From positions 7,628,501 through 7,692,500 of the forward strand of contig OX637288.1 of the NCBI GenBank assembly GCA_951799445.1: DNA of 64,000 bases, written 5' to 3'. Position 1 is the first letter of the stretch; every line of letters starts with the position of its first letter. The notes below the pieces were generated by a model. The model did no database searches. It was not told the DNA's origin and worked only from the letters and a program-made list of their open reading frames with translations. Below, one piece after another: positions 35,494 to 48,120 of this stretch. The position numbers were made by a program, and so were the translations under genes. The stretch comes from Pseudisothecium myosuroides. Lineage: Eukaryota > Streptophyta > Bryopsida > Hypnales > Lembophyllaceae.

Positions 35494-36799
35494 CTGCATT
35501 TCTTCATTTGGTTTGTAGTATACAACTTAATTCAAAATACATTCATTTTAATAACTTCAATCATGTTTTATTTATTTTATACGAGAGCTATTTCAATAAT
35601 ACATAATACCCATATGATATTGTATTTTAATATTTTTATTTTTTGTTCTAAAAATTTGATTTTGGATTTTTTGACATTCAAAATGATCAATTTTTGTTTG
35701 CTATGCAACCAACAAAACGAAGCTCCAAAAGTCTAATTTCACCTTGAGTATAAAACTTTAAGAAATTTTCATATTTAAAACCTATTGTAGTCTTGTTTGT
35801 AGTTTGAAGAAAAGATTATGTAACCATAAATCTAAATATGGGATGATATAAAAAATTTAAAAAACTCTATGGTGTTCTTTACTATAGTTCACACCTATGT
35901 TGCAATTTTTAGTTTTTAAATTGCGATTTGTATTTGATTCAAATGGTCTTCATTTTGTCTCTGAAATATACAACAATTTTAAATGTAAACAAAAAATCTA
36001 AAAATTTATGACACATAGAAGACTTAATTCTTCTTTCATCACTGAAAATAAAATTAAAACATACCTTCCATGGACATGTAGCAAAATGGAGGGTATAGTC
36101 TTAAGGATTTTGAAATTCAACTACGTATAGGTAATGAAGGTAAATATGTTGCTTAAAAAAATCACTAACCTTCTAAGGATGTACTATATGACTGTGCATT
36201 TAAACTTTATACATTGAGCAATCTAAATACATCAATCTTGTATCTTGTTATAGGCTCAAAGTTAAAATTACAATAATATTAGAATAGAAACTTAACTTGA
36301 TAAAATTCATTGCATTAGTTGTGATAAAATTCAAAATGAGTCCTTTTTATAGTTGAAATATATATATATATATACACATACATATATGCCACAATTGAGG
36401 TACTTGGATAGGTGGTTCAATTTCCAATTCCAAATTTATTTTTAAATTTTTATTCTATTAAAAGGTTAAATTTTATAAACGATTTTTTCTGGGGTGTACT
36501 CAAAAGTGTGATGGAAGATGCAATACCATACACAATGTAATATCAGGTCATTACAATGCAAAAGGTAAATTATATTAATCCTAGAAGTATCAAATAATCA
36601 ATAAAAAATTATCATATCAAATTTCTCAATGAATAGTTGCAATCTTCATTTCTACATCATTTCTTGAAAATCATTCATTGTGCACTTCTTGTCTACAACC
36701 GCATTTTAGGATTGTTATATTTTATGGTGCTTAAAAGGTAAAACAAATTCTACTACTATTAAGAATTCCTCTGAAATAATGGAATAAATTCATTTTCGT

Positions 36800-36831
<32 letters not shown>

Positions 36832-37166
36832 ATATATGCACACACACACATACGCACACATATACACATACATACATATGTATCATTTTACAAAATCTAA
36901 TCCAATTAAAGATTCTCTTCAATTGACAAGTTGATTGCAAAGGCTGTGCTAGATTTCTTATGTCATAATGCTCAAATAGCGTAACCTAATTTGTTCAAAG
37001 ACAATATAGTTTTCCGAATGAATTTAAACAATTTGGAATCATATTTGATCTATAAAATGAGAATGTTGGATGTTTAAATGCAAAAAATAACATGTTTGTA
37101 AAAGCATAAATTTTTAGGAATAATTGAGCATTCACGGACACATTGTGAAAAGAAAATTGCAATATC
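35494..37166. other. AT-rich intergenic DNA
   Basis: About 1.7 kb of A/T-rich sequence between the chromovirus and the RIIa-like gene. It holds a short (AT)n run near 36,358-36,375 and the compound microsatellite listed separately. No gene, promoter or clear transposon end is visible. Confidence 0.6.
36800..36880 (+). repeat. Compound (CT)n(CA)n(TA)n microsatellite
   Basis: About nine CT units run into CA units, then mixed TA/CA/CATA repeats. It gives the false Glu/Arg and Val/Cys repeat peptides on the minus strand. Confidence 0.9.
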
Positions 37167-38151
37167 ATGGCGGATGAAGAAGAAGATGAGCCCACGGGTC
37201 CTAATGTAAATCCGAGGAGGGCAGCAATGGAGGCCTATGGTGCTCGCCCGGATGTCCATGACTTGCTCTCACGGTTCATGACCGACCTTCTTTGCACACA
37301 ACCAGAAAGTACGCTAAAATAGTTTTTTAATATGAATTTTTTAAAATTATACTCTTTATGTCTCAATATGATCTTTTGGTTGGACGAAATGTTCAAGATT
37401 GAGACTTATAATAACTATATTTCAACATGCTTCTAAGTTTTTTAAGAAAGTTGTTCCCCATTCACTAAATCTTTAAGAACAAAAATGATCATTTTTGAGC
37501 AACTAGAAGATCATTTTGAAACAAACATATGAAGGGAAACCAGAACATCATTTTAGGAGGGAGGGATCACAAATGACTCTTTTGTACCTACCTCACTGCA
37601 ATATTAGGTCAATACATTTTTTTTTAATCTAAACTTGTATCTAAACTATTGGGTCAACACTCTTATATTGTACAAGTTTGATGGGAGTCCTTTATAATTT
37701 ACATAAGTAACAAAAAGAACCTTGGTTATAATTTTGCAAAATTTTCAAATTTACATCCCAAATTAAGACCATTTCTCAATATTAAAAAAAAAATTATGAT
37801 AGATATGAGAGTTTTTGGATTTGAGATTAATTTTAGTTTGATCCCTAACGAGATGAACTAAATCACCATTGTTTGTAAACATGCAATCCAAAATCTTAGT
37901 TGAAGATCTCATTCTATTCATCTATATTTTCAACTTTGATAATATTTTTTTTGTATTGTTGATTACATATGCTTTTATCATTAAATAGGAATCACCAAAA
38001 TAATCAATTAATATGTGATGATTTGGTCACTATTAAAATATTTGTATTATTTATTAAATAAGATGCTTTGGAGTTTATGGCAACTTGGGCCCAAAAGGAA
38101 CAAGCTGCACCGAAAGGGGCGCCGCTCATGGCACCAGCAACAAAGAAATAA
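37167..38151 (+). CDS. Small RIIa/DPY-30-like protein, probable ciliary docking protein
   Basis: Two exons, 37,167-37,308 and 38,063-38,151 (AAA|GTACGC donor, ATAAG acceptor, phase 1), give 76 residues. The start is MADEEEDEP. Residues ~29-60 read DVHDLLSRFMTDLLCTQP then ENALEFMATWAQ. This matches the two-helix RIIa/DPY-30 pattern (L--LL--F---LL--QPEN-LEFMA-). The domain forms a dimer that grips amphipathic helices of AKAP-like partners. In algae and animals, small proteins of this kind sit in radial spokes and other axonemal complexes. The GC-richer exons stand out sharply from the surrounding AT-rich DNA. The intron holds a Stowaway-like MITE. Extra 5' exons cannot be excluded. The family call is from motif shape only. 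Confidence 0.65.
37350..37568. mobile_element. Stowaway-like MITE in intron
   Basis: The left end is TACTCTTTATGTCTCAATATG and the right end is CATCATTTTAGGAGGGAGGG, degenerate versions of the common plant TACTCCCTCCGTCCCA ends of mariner-type MITEs. It lies wholly inside the intron of the RIIa-like gene. Confidence 0.45.
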
Positions 38152-40364
38152 TGTAAAATAAAAAATATTGAATTTGATGTTACATTTATTTATGCATTTT
38201 GCATAACGTTTTGATGACATTGACAAATTTCAATGAATTATATGACAAATTAGTGAACTTAGAAAAAATAGATTAGAAGATTTTGTAAACATAATTAGAT
38301 AAATATAACAACTGCTTAAAAATATTTTAGTTTTATGTACAATTCAGATTATAATTTTTATATATGAAGCAAATCAATTGGAAAATACAGTTCATCAATA
38401 CCATGACCAAAACATATCACTTGTTATATATGGATATTTCTGTTGTTTGTAATATTTTATTTCATATATTTTGAACAAATATTAAATACATATACATATA
38501 TTTCTTTGTTTTCAATATTATATAAATAATAAGGCTTGGTATAATTGTAAAGATTTAGAAATCCAACAAAATATTTATCATCTTAAATAGAATTAAAAAT
38601 AAGTATTTGAAAATTCATATAAAATTGAGGTTTTGATATTTATATTTAACCTTTTAAAAATATATAAATATAAGTGGCATCCATCTAAATTTATCTAAAG
38701 TAATATGTTAAGGAACATATATGCATAAGATATTTGAGTGTAATATGTAAAACAATCTTATGTTTTCAAATAGCTTAAGATTTACCTTCAAAGTCTAAAA
38801 AAATAAATTTTGCTTTATATTTTCAGAGAAACAACCTCAAATAAGTTATAAATCAATATTTTATTTAGATGACTTTCTATAGAATTTGACATTTGCAAAT
38901 GAAATCTTACTACTTTGAATAGATAAAATGTAATTCTAGAACCCCCAAAAACTTCTTGAAAAATTACTTTAGTATTATTTCAGATTCATGTTATGTCCAA
39001 TTTTACACTATATGTCGCAATATAAATGTTGAGTGTTCATCGAGAGTTTTACATCTCTTAAAAGGTGAATTTTAGACTTTATAGGGTCTTTTTTTTTGTT
39101 GCCATCTATAATGAAGAGTGTTAAATTTGCAAAATAAAAAATATATCAATGCCATAAAGCAACAAAAACTCTTCTTATTCTAATGAAATGAATTTTAACA
39201 AAAACAACTTCATACATAATTTTGGAATGGCAACAAACTTAGGAACCATAAGAAATAAGATGGAATTCCATCCAATCACAAAGGAGGTGACACATTGTGC
39301 TTGGTGATTTACTGATTTTTTTTTATAAAATAAAAATATATATAAAATTAGATTGTTTGAATGAAATATTATATGTAGTGCCTACTAATGCATATCTGGA
39401 TTAGAAAAATCTTTTTTTAGCATCATGGCCAAATTTCAAAATTGATTTCTAATTTTTGCTAGAAATTTTTTATTTCTATTTAAAATATGGATGAAGTCTC
39501 CAAATTTGAATGAAAAAGTGCATGAATATCATTAAACAATGTTTTTTGGTTCAAAACACAAATGACTATAGAAATACATTACTTCACCAAAAATTTTAAT
39601 GATCCCCATCTTGACACTTTCTCAAAAAGTAAAAAAAGCCCTAGGTCAAAGTGTCTATTTTTACATTATATATCTGACTAAAGTTGACATTAAAAGTAAA
39701 AAATTGTTTTCACATCAAATCATTATGTATTTTGCATCAATTACAAGTTTCATGAATTGAAGAAAATAAACCTAAAGGATCCAAACTTATCAAGGTTTGA
39801 AATGATCCAATTGTAAAATATTGTAAAATGGTGATCAACTTAGGATCATTTTTTATGACACCAAAATCAATGAAAAACATTGCATCTGCATGTAAAGGAA
39901 AAAATTAACATTGGGGCAAAATGAAATTTCTATATGATATATTCAAAATTGCTAATAATAGCATAAGACCTAATTTTCTTTCCTTTGATTTTTTTAGGAG
40001 ATAAACAATGCTAAAAAAAATAACAGGATAGTTGTTCACAATATAATTCATTTATAGTTAAATACTTATTCCCTCTGTCCTAAAATAAATGTCTTTAATT
40101 GGACCTCATTTATTTTGAATTTTTTTTGAGTAGGTCATATGGAGTTTTTTCCCTATTCAACTTCATTTAGATTGCAATAAACACGTGCACTGTTTACCTT
40201 CCTTGATTTCAGTGACATAAAATTTGAACTCCTCTAAGTTATTATTTTTCACAAACGAATATGATATATCTATGAAATTAGTATCAATGTTTCAATAACA
40301 TTGCAAACACAAAATTAGAAGGTGTATAATTTACATAGGTTTATTCCTCAAATGGTTTAATAGT
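38152..40364. other. AT-rich intergenic DNA
   Basis: About 2.2 kb with no supported gene. A degenerate ATTCCCTCTGTCCTAAAATA (about 40,068-40,087) suggests another mariner-type MITE end, without a visible partner. Confidence 0.5.
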
Positions 40365-42119
40365 TACTACCTTTGTCCCAAAATGATTTTCCTGTTGGAC
40401 AAAATGTTCCGGATTAAGGCTAAAAATAACATTTTAAAGACACAACATTCAGTAGCAGTCACTGGCTCTGCCCTCTCCCGAACGAAATGGTGTGAAATAT
40501 ACCACACCATATCAATAACTACTGATTTCATGCAGACAATTGTCAATATTTGTCAGAACCAAACTTCGAGCGTGTGCCACGACTGTACACTGAAGTAGTG
40601 GAAACTTAAAATTTCCAAGTAAATCTGAATACAAAACAATAGGAACTTTAAACAAAATGCCAATGGATTCATTGAGAGGGTTGATTTCTATGTTATTATA
40701 GAATTACCTCACTTTGAATTGTAACCCATTTATGCATTGTGCTTTACAAGTGAGAAGACAACTCTTTATATGCACATGGAGTGGTAGGAAGTAGAGCAAT
40801 CCATGTGGGATAAATAAAATAGAATTTGTAGGTTCTCATGCACTCATAGTTAAGTTAAAAACAAAGAATTGTGTTAAAAGTAGAATTTCAGACCTCGTTT
40901 AGGCATAGTAAAATAACTTTTTTCAAAAAACTTTGAACTAAAAAAAGTTGGTAAATGAAGATAAGTTTCACTTCCAAAAATCCGTTTGGGATTTTGAATC
41001 TCCAATCAAAAGTTTTGAATAAATTTTGGAGAGGATTTTTAATGGACATTTTCTACTAAGTCATTTTAAAATCCATTCCAACCCCTCTCCGAATTTTATT
41101 CATAACTTTTGATTGGAGATTCAAAATCCCAAACGGATTTTTGGAAGTGAAACTTATCTTCATTTACCAACTTTTTTTTGGTTCAAAGTTTTTTGAAAAA
41201 AGTTATTTTACTATGCCTAAACGAGGTCTGAAATTCTACTCTTACCACAATTATTTGTTTTTACTTAACTATGAGTGCATGAGAACCTACAAATTCTAAT
41301 TTATTTATCCCACATAGATTGCTCTACCTCCTACCACCCCATGTGTATATATAGAGTTATCTTTCATTTTGAAACCCAAAATAAGTTATTGATTGCAAGG
41401 CATTAGTGTATTACTCATTGGATTCTTTGCCAACATCTTTCACTACAATATTTGATGATTTGTATGTCTAGTCCTAAAATTAAGAAAAGAAAATGGAACA
41501 TACCATAATGTACTGTCACTACCCCGATACTAAAATTTACATAAATTAACTGGGGATGAAAGTCGTGGATGAGGACTTCGGAGAGAAAAAGGTAGCCTCT
41601 CTGAAGGCTACTGAATGTTATGGACATGTTTTGCATTGTAAGTAGAGTTTTGTGCACTCTTAAAGTCCAAAAAACTTTGAGCTTCAAAGCCCTTTTCAAA
41701 GTGTAGTCTTGGAGTATTAAAAAGTGGAATTTTTGGAGCATTTTCAAAGAGCACCACTGGACATTTATTTGTTGAGAGTGAGGTTTTCATTTCATGGGCA
41801 TTTAGTATGTGCCTAAGACTATGTTTGGACCTCTATTTTGCCTCCCAAAGCTTCATCTTCTTCAATTGAGAAATACTCAAAGAGATGCAAAAAATAAGAA
41901 CAAACAATGTTGATTGATCCCTCCTATCATTTCATTTGTCTTTTGATTGATGATTGCATAAATGGAGGGGGAACTACTACTTAGAGTTGTTTTGCAAGTT
42001 TCAAAAAACAATCAAAAGCCAAATTTGACCTATTCCAACGTCACAAAGTGCAACATGAAGATCATTTTGGGACAAAAAATTAAAGCCAATAGGAAGATCA
42101 TTATGGGATGGAGGGAGTA
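40365..42119. mobile_element. Possible mariner-type element with internal foldback
   Basis: The left end TACTACCTTTGTCCCAAAAT and the right end ATTATGGGATGGAGGGAGTA are imperfect inverted repeats over about 34 positions, with TA dinucleotides at the borders. Between them is a large foldback (40,752-41,367). No transposase is recognised, so the ends could also belong to two separate MITEs. Confidence 0.4.
40752..41367. repeat. Long inverted repeat, ~285-bp arms
   Basis: The left arm (about 40,752-41,040) and right arm (about 41,085-41,367) are complementary over almost their full length, with a loop of about 45 bases. Arm identity by eye is around 90 percent. Parts of an arm (TTTCAGAC..., AAAAAACTTTGAACTA, CAATCAAAAGTT) also match 4,330-4,500 inside the CACTA element. 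Transcription through it would give a long double-stranded RNA. Confidence 0.8.
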
Positions 42120-42565
42120 TAATTTAAGCATATCCAAGGTGGGTCTCTAAGTGGATTTATAGTTTGTTTATTTATTTTTAAAATGTGGCTAATCTTTGTT
42201 GAAAATCTCATAACTCAAGTTGAAATGTTGAACTTCTTATGTTCAACTTAGTTATGGAATAGTTCACATCTACTATAAAAATCAAACCACCTTCTAAAGT
42301 TTATATAATTAGACAAAATACACCTCACAGATTCCTTTCAACAAATGCCAAATATCCGAGCAAATATCTACCAAATACTAACCATCTACACTCATTCTAG
42401 AACTTTTACAGCATTCTATTTAGACCTACCAGATTGAGCAATAAACAATTTTGCCTCTCAAAAAATTAAAACTATGTTTGGTAAAACCCTCTATATAATG
42501 GGATTTTTTAGTGATATTTTGCTCAAATGAGATAAAAATTTGTTATTGGAATATTAGGCAATACA

Positions 42566-42787
42566 CACTACAAGAAAAAAGAGTGTTTAAAGTGAGTTTT
42601 TAAGTATAGTCCTAGACATATGATTTTAAATAATAACCTTTAAGGAGATTTTCAGCAAAATTTTACTTAAAATACATATGTTTTAAGTAAAATTTTGTTG
42701 AAAACCTCCTTAAAGGTCATTACTTAAAATCATATGTCTAAGAATATACTTTAAAACTCACTTAAAACACCCATTTCTCTTGGAACG
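42566..42787. mobile_element. CACTA-family hairpin MITE, right end decayed
   Basis: Starts CACTACAAGAAAAAAGAGTG. Nearly the whole length is one long palindrome centred near 42,675. The right end reads CACCCATTTCTCTTGGAACG, so the terminal CTTGTAGTG has mutated. No clear target duplication. Confidence 0.65.
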
Positions 42788-43164
42788 ACATTTTCCATTT
42801 TAGTGGCTAAAATTGTTGAATTGCTACATATTCTTAGAAACATATTGCTCTTTTTAGAGAATGTTTATACTTTCAAATGAACAATTTAAGTTTCATCAGC
42901 ATTTTGTACATTTCATCCATTTATATAGATGTAAACAATTGCATCACTTAAACAAAGATTTTTTTTTTTGCATTGCCAAAATAAATGGAAAAAACACTAC
43001 TATACATACCAAGCCTTGCTAACATACTCACATCATGAATGCAAATGACCCTTTCTAATGTAATAAACTTCTCTGTGTGAGACTAGTCCCTGCACGACTC
43101 TTTATAAAAGTTCTTCTATAAGGTAGTTTGCTCTAAAAGCGCCCACGTTCTAAAAGCGATCATG

Positions 43165-43353
43165 CACTACAAGAGAAAGGGGTGTTTTAAGTAGTGTCCT
43201 AGACATCACGTCTTTTAAGTAAGTTTTTAAGTAAAATTTTATTAAAAAGACAATCTTTTTAGTAAAATTTTACTTAAAAACTTACTTAAAAGACGTTACT
43301 TAAAAGACGTGATGTCTAAGACACTACTTAAAACACCCCTTTCTCTTGTAGTG
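43165..43353. mobile_element. Intact CACTA hairpin MITE, 189 bp
   Basis: Ends CACTACAAGAGAAAGGGGTG and its complement, with the 3-bp duplication ATG at 43,162-43,164 and 43,354-43,356. The interior is one long palindrome (arms joined near AAGACAATCTTTTT). It is the undisturbed form of the element that is split at 828-1819. Confidence 0.9.
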
Positions 43354-44358
43354 ATGACTCAAAGATACATTTGATTTTCTTCAATGTACCAATAGTGTAC
43401 ATTTCAGGAGATGGTCATTTTTAGTGACCTCTACATTTCAACTTCAAAAATTTGTAATTAACTAATTCTACAAAAGGTCTAAAAAATATGACACAACTTG
43501 GGTTACATGCCAATTCCATTTTTTTCCTCCAAACATTTATGAAAAATTGTTTTGAGGATAGAGTTTACCTTCTCCGAAAAGGCAATCAACTCTTAAATTG
43601 TTGCTTTTAAGAGAAAACTATATTACTCTGTAATGTAGCTTACGACGAGGTAAAAAATGCCACGATATATGTGGCACAAACTTAAGGTAACTAAGGTAGA
43701 CCCCCTCCCATTCCCGACCACTGACCCATTCCCAACCTATAGGTGTGTGTATTTCTGACCAAGTTTAGAATGATTTTTTTTTTCCTTTTCAAGGTTGGAA
43801 CTAATAAATATACGACACATGTCCCAAGTTGTGAAAAAAAAAGTAGAAAATAATGATTGGGTAAAAAGTTCTTGAATGATCGGAATTGGAAGAGTCTAGA
43901 CATTGACCATGGGTCCGGAGCACTTTTTGCCTCCCAAAATTCATAGTAATTTCAATTCAATTGATAAAATTACCAATTTTTTGCAGTCCATGTCATTTCT
44001 ATCAATGTACCTTTGAAAAATATTTGTTTTGCCTTCACTACTCTAGATCATGTCAGAACTCCTTATTCGGTCGGTTACGGAGGGCTCTACCTTAATTCCA
44101 TTATGGACATAACTTTGGATAAGCCCATCGCAGGCACAATTCTTTCTACGAAGTACATATCACACGACACATGTACATCACAAGTATTTTTGTGCTTGCA
44201 ATAGGCTTCTTCAAACTTGACTCTACAATAGAATCACTTACCTTATTAGTTCTAAGCATTAAAAAACACAAGTTGGAATAATCAACTGCTGGCATGCCAC
44301 AAAGGAGAGAGTCCGTCGGCAACGCAGGACGATTCCCTCGTTATTTGATACCGCCAAC

Positions 44359-44460
44359 ATGGCACTCCGGTTTACGAGCCACCTGGCAGTCAGACAAGCC
44401 CCCTACGATCGCGTTGCTGACTGGAAAAAGAAACGTGCGCAAATGAAGGGGCAGTACTAG
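44359..44460 (+). CDS. Candidate 33-aa small ORF in a GC-rich island
   Basis: ATG in the context GCCAACATGGCA opens a frame MALRFTSHLAVRQAPYDRVA followed by DWKKKRAQMKGQY and a stop. It lies in an isolated GC-richer patch (44,285-44,560) with a CACGTG just after it. The composition (amphipathic, basic) is protein-like, but no partner exon is seen. It could be a small protein gene, the last exon of a longer one, or a pseudogene remnant. Confidence 0.3.
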   Translation: MALRFTSHLAVRQAPYDRVADWKKKRAQMKGQY

Positions 44461-44558
44461 GGCACGTGTTTTTGGATCAATATTGACAGGCCTGCCCGAG
44501 TGGCCGTAGGTTGCTTCCGTGTGGACTATTTCGAACCACTTGAAAAGGGCCATGAGGT

Positions 44559-44884
44559 AGGAGGTAGGAGGTCCATAAAGCGATCATCTAAGCATGGAAC
44601 TGAATTTTGGGGAGGTAAAACATCTTGAAATATTTTTTTTAGTAAAGTTTCCTTGAAAGACAAAGAGGAAATGACATCTACCCCAAGTTGTTTTATATTC
44701 TTTAGAGCTTTGTGGAATTAGTTATGAAATTTTGAAGTTAAAATGCCATAGGGCTCTAAAAAGCAACCACCTCCTAGAATGTATATCGTTTGTACATTTG
44801 GGTACATTGAAGAAAGCAAAATGTACCTCTGTGTCATGTTCAGTTCAAAATGCCCGATCGCATTTCGAGCCTCCTATCTTAACA
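44559..44884. mobile_element. Relative of the 6.0-kb TTAA MITE
   Basis: It begins with a doubled GGTAGGA (GGTAGGAGGTAGGAGGTCC), ends CCTCCTATCTTAA, and shares internal words with 6,035-6,366 (GAATTTTGGGGAGGT, CCTTGAAAGACAA, TTAGTTATGAAATTTTGAAG). The left TTAA is lost. Confidence 0.6.
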
Positions 44885-45290
44885 GGACTGTGGGTTCGGA
44901 ATTATTAGTAGGACCTCAAATGGACTCTTCCTTGTAAAATCTTCAAATTGCAAAAAGAATTTTGTCATGTGCATACGCATACAACGGTGCTAGTATGTGA
45001 GTCTAAGAATGCGAGCTTGTGAGCATTGAGCCTACAATATAGGTTCCTATAATATAGATATCACACACTATAGAAGGTGTATGTATCATAAACATCTATA
45101 ATATGTATTTATAACATATATATCCTATAATCATAGACTATTTTTATAGTATACACACCTATAATATAGGTGTGTAGGTTCATGGGCTCACTCTCCTATA
45201 CTCACACAATAGCAACCCTCCATACGCATACTTTGTAGTTAAAAAAACACTTGTTTGCAATTATACAAGTGAATTCAATTTGTGTGCGTA

Positions 45291-45422
45291 GTCAAGGTAT
45301 ATTTGCATTTGGTGTTAGGAGTGATGTTTGGAATGTAAATCCAATCCATAAGTGGGGCTAAATTTGTTCCTAAGATCCTCAATAACAACACTCTTTAACA
45401 CCAAATGCGAATATATCTTAAC
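45291..45422. repeat. 132-bp imperfect hairpin
   Basis: The arm GTCAAGGTATATTTGCATTT pairs with AAATGCGAATATATCTTAAC, and the complementarity extends through GGTGTTA / TAACACC. Outer flanks keep some further complementarity. Confidence 0.5.
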
Positions 45423-45674
45423 TCACATTCATTTGGAAATTATGCAAATTTGCAAGGTGCACTAACTTAGGCAAAATTAGATATCTCAAAATGCAAATTA
45501 AAACTTTGAAATTTTTAACAATGAAGAAATCAACAGAATTTCTTCTAAACCAAAGCGCCGTTTCACATAAGTCAAGTTTTCTTCATGTACGAATTAGATA
45601 GTGTCGCGGCTCAATTGGAATTTAGTATGGTCTTTATGAAACGTGAACTATTCAATTTGCAATTCCTTTTGCAG

Positions 45675-45830
45675 CTGGTATACGATATTGTGAGCCTTCA
45701 ATGTCTGGGCACCCCACACAAATCTCGCATGATCAATGCATTGTATCCTGAGAAGGTACAAGTGGTGGACGAAAACTATAGGCATGATTTTCTAGAGCAT
45801 GCAAAGGGTGCCTGCCTGCCTGACAAATAA
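45675..45830 (+). pseudogene. Orphan exon-like segment
   Basis: After a good acceptor (TTCCTTTTGCAG) a 51-codon frame runs to TAA, with protein-like content (TPHKSRMINALYPEKVQVVD, ENYRHDFLEHAKGA) in a locally GC-richer patch. No upstream exon or promoter is evident. It could be the last exon of an unrecognised gene or a relic. The family is not recognised. Confidence 0.3.
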
Positions 45831-47022
45831 TATTTCTGTTTCCACGGACCGCTGGTGCTTGCCAAATCCCGCATTGCACGACCGACTTGCATCCTCCATC
45901 TAGGTCCACATTGTTTCTGATATTGCATTACATTCGTACCAAAAAACATTTCATGGAATTTTCATGGATTGTAACGTGTAAGTAGTATATGGTCCAGATA
46001 GTAGAACTATCTCCAACAGACTCTTCATTCATGGTGGTCATATGATGATTGCAGACACAAAATAAGTGTTGTCAAATAGTCTGGATAGCTCAGTGTTGGA
46101 AAGTTGAGTAGAAAAGAACTCTATGTAAACATGATGATTTTTGAAAGCACGAAATCAAATTGATACTATTGTTTGTGAAGCAAACATGCGTCATACAAAA
46201 CTGAGTGAAGCCTACCAAATTTTTCAATCCAAGTTGAATACAACTTAAATGTAAAGTAGTCTGGTTGGAGATTTTGGAAGATAAGAGTTTTCAGAAGATA
46301 GCTTTAGTCCCCCAAAATATGTCAGAATAAGCAATTGAGCATTGTTTGTATTACTAAATTGTCTCATTTTTGGTTGTATCTTGTTGGAAGTCAAAAGAGT
46401 ATTCAAGATTCTCTTCATATGTTCTATTGGACATTGGATGAATAAATTATGAGTTTTCAAAGTGACAAAATTAGGTGCTTCTAAAATTGACGCTAGAGTC
46501 TCATGAATAGGAGTACATTTTAGGTAAGAATCTACATGGGTTGATTTAAAAAAGGTTTTGTAGTATTATATAATTTTTGTAATGTATCCACATCAAAATA
46601 ATTTGAATAAGCATCTAATGATGTTTTTTTATATTAATTTCCTTAATTATTTTTGTTGCATCTTGTCGACAATGAAAAGAAAATTTCCTATTCTCTCTTA
46701 GCATGAATATTTTTCAATATTGTACAACTAGATATTGAATTTTTGAAGAGCCAATAGTTTATGCAACCAAAATCAGATTTAGGCTTTGATGTTTAGAGTA
46801 AATACACCTTAGTCAAGAGTATCTACGGATTACTAATTTTGCAATAGTGGTGCAAATAAGTGTGGTTCTCCTAAAAAGGAATTTTATAGTGTAGTTAGTC
46901 TCAATTTGGGAATCCCCCAAGAGAGTTATGATTTGGATTCCCATTTTCTAAGGTTTGGTGATAGATCACAAAAAGGACAAAATCCTACAATGGGACTAGG
47001 AAAAATAACAAATGCATTGTAC
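45831..47022. other. AT-rich intergenic DNA
   Basis: No gene, repeat boundary or regulatory element that I can support. Confidence 0.5.
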
Positions 47023-47026
47023 TTAA

Positions 47027-47485
47027 GGTAAACCAGCCCATCATGGTCAGAATTGCTAGTTTGCCCTCATGCCATGGCTGCTTTTTTTTAATTTTCCCCC
47101 ACATACAGACAAGTGTGAGAAATAACAACAGCAATTGAAATTATATCTTTTCAGCAAAGTATGAATTTTCTATGAATTTTTAAGTGTTTTGCCCAAAAGA
47201 GTCTGTAGACTACTCCAAAACCAACAAAACCTGTATCCATAATGCTCACCTTCCTCACCTAAAGCAGTCAAAATATTTTCTAACTTGGAGGGCCTTAAAA
47301 AAGTCACTTTCTTCAATGATTTACACTGAAAAAGCTAATGTTCCTAATGGGGTCATTAATCACTCCAATAGTGTCAGGTGAGACATTGATGGTGGCCCAA
47401 AATCTCAAAAATTGATAATAACCATCATGGGGCCATCTCTTAGGTGTCCATCATGGGTCATACGACCATGATGGGTTGGTTTACC
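47027..47485. mobile_element. TTAA-flanked MITE, 459 bp
   Basis: TTAA at 47,023-47,026 and 47,486-47,489. The ends are GGTAAACCAGCCCATCATGG and (opposite strand) GGTAAACCAACCCATCATGG. The interior contains further ATCATGG words. No coding sequence. Confidence 0.75.
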
Positions 47486-48120
47486 TTAAGTGCAGAGTCA
47501 CTTTCAACTAAGTTCCACTAATAGTGAAGGAAAACTTTGATGTCACCTACTAAAATAGTATCATTACAAAATCTTATTCTTTGTGGACATTAGTACCTTA
47601 CATTAATATATCATCCTAAAATTATTTAATTATTTTACAAGTAGTATGACTTTGATAAATCTATATCACACATACTATTGTAATAGAAAAAACCAGTGTA
47701 TTGTCTAGAATTGTTCTAATTGTTTAAGTGCCTTTTCTTGTGGATAATTTCTCTAGTCCACTCAGACCATAACTTTTCCACTAATTTGCTATTTGTTGGT
47801 GCATGAGGTTAAAGTGGTCATTTGAAGCATGTGTCTTGTTTCTGTCTTCTCCCAACCAAGAATAAATGTAAAAAATTATTTCTATTTTGTAGTTTCTTAG
47901 TATCCTACATTCTTCACCACTCCTACCATATTCTTCACCTCTTCTACCTAATTTGGTGCCTCTAAATCCAAATTTGAGTTTGAAATTCTCAAATTTCATC
48001 ACAGGTGGCAAATAAAAAATTCCAGTGTTTTCTCCAAGGATAAAAACGCAGACTTCAAATGCAAACATCAACATCCTACTTTGTTGTTTGCCATGTGCAC
48101 CGCAAGGTGCTACGCATTGA

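Noticed and set aside
36731..36940. 69-aa minus-strand ORF with Cys-Val and Glu-Arg repeats
   Set aside because: Translation of a CT/CA microsatellite.
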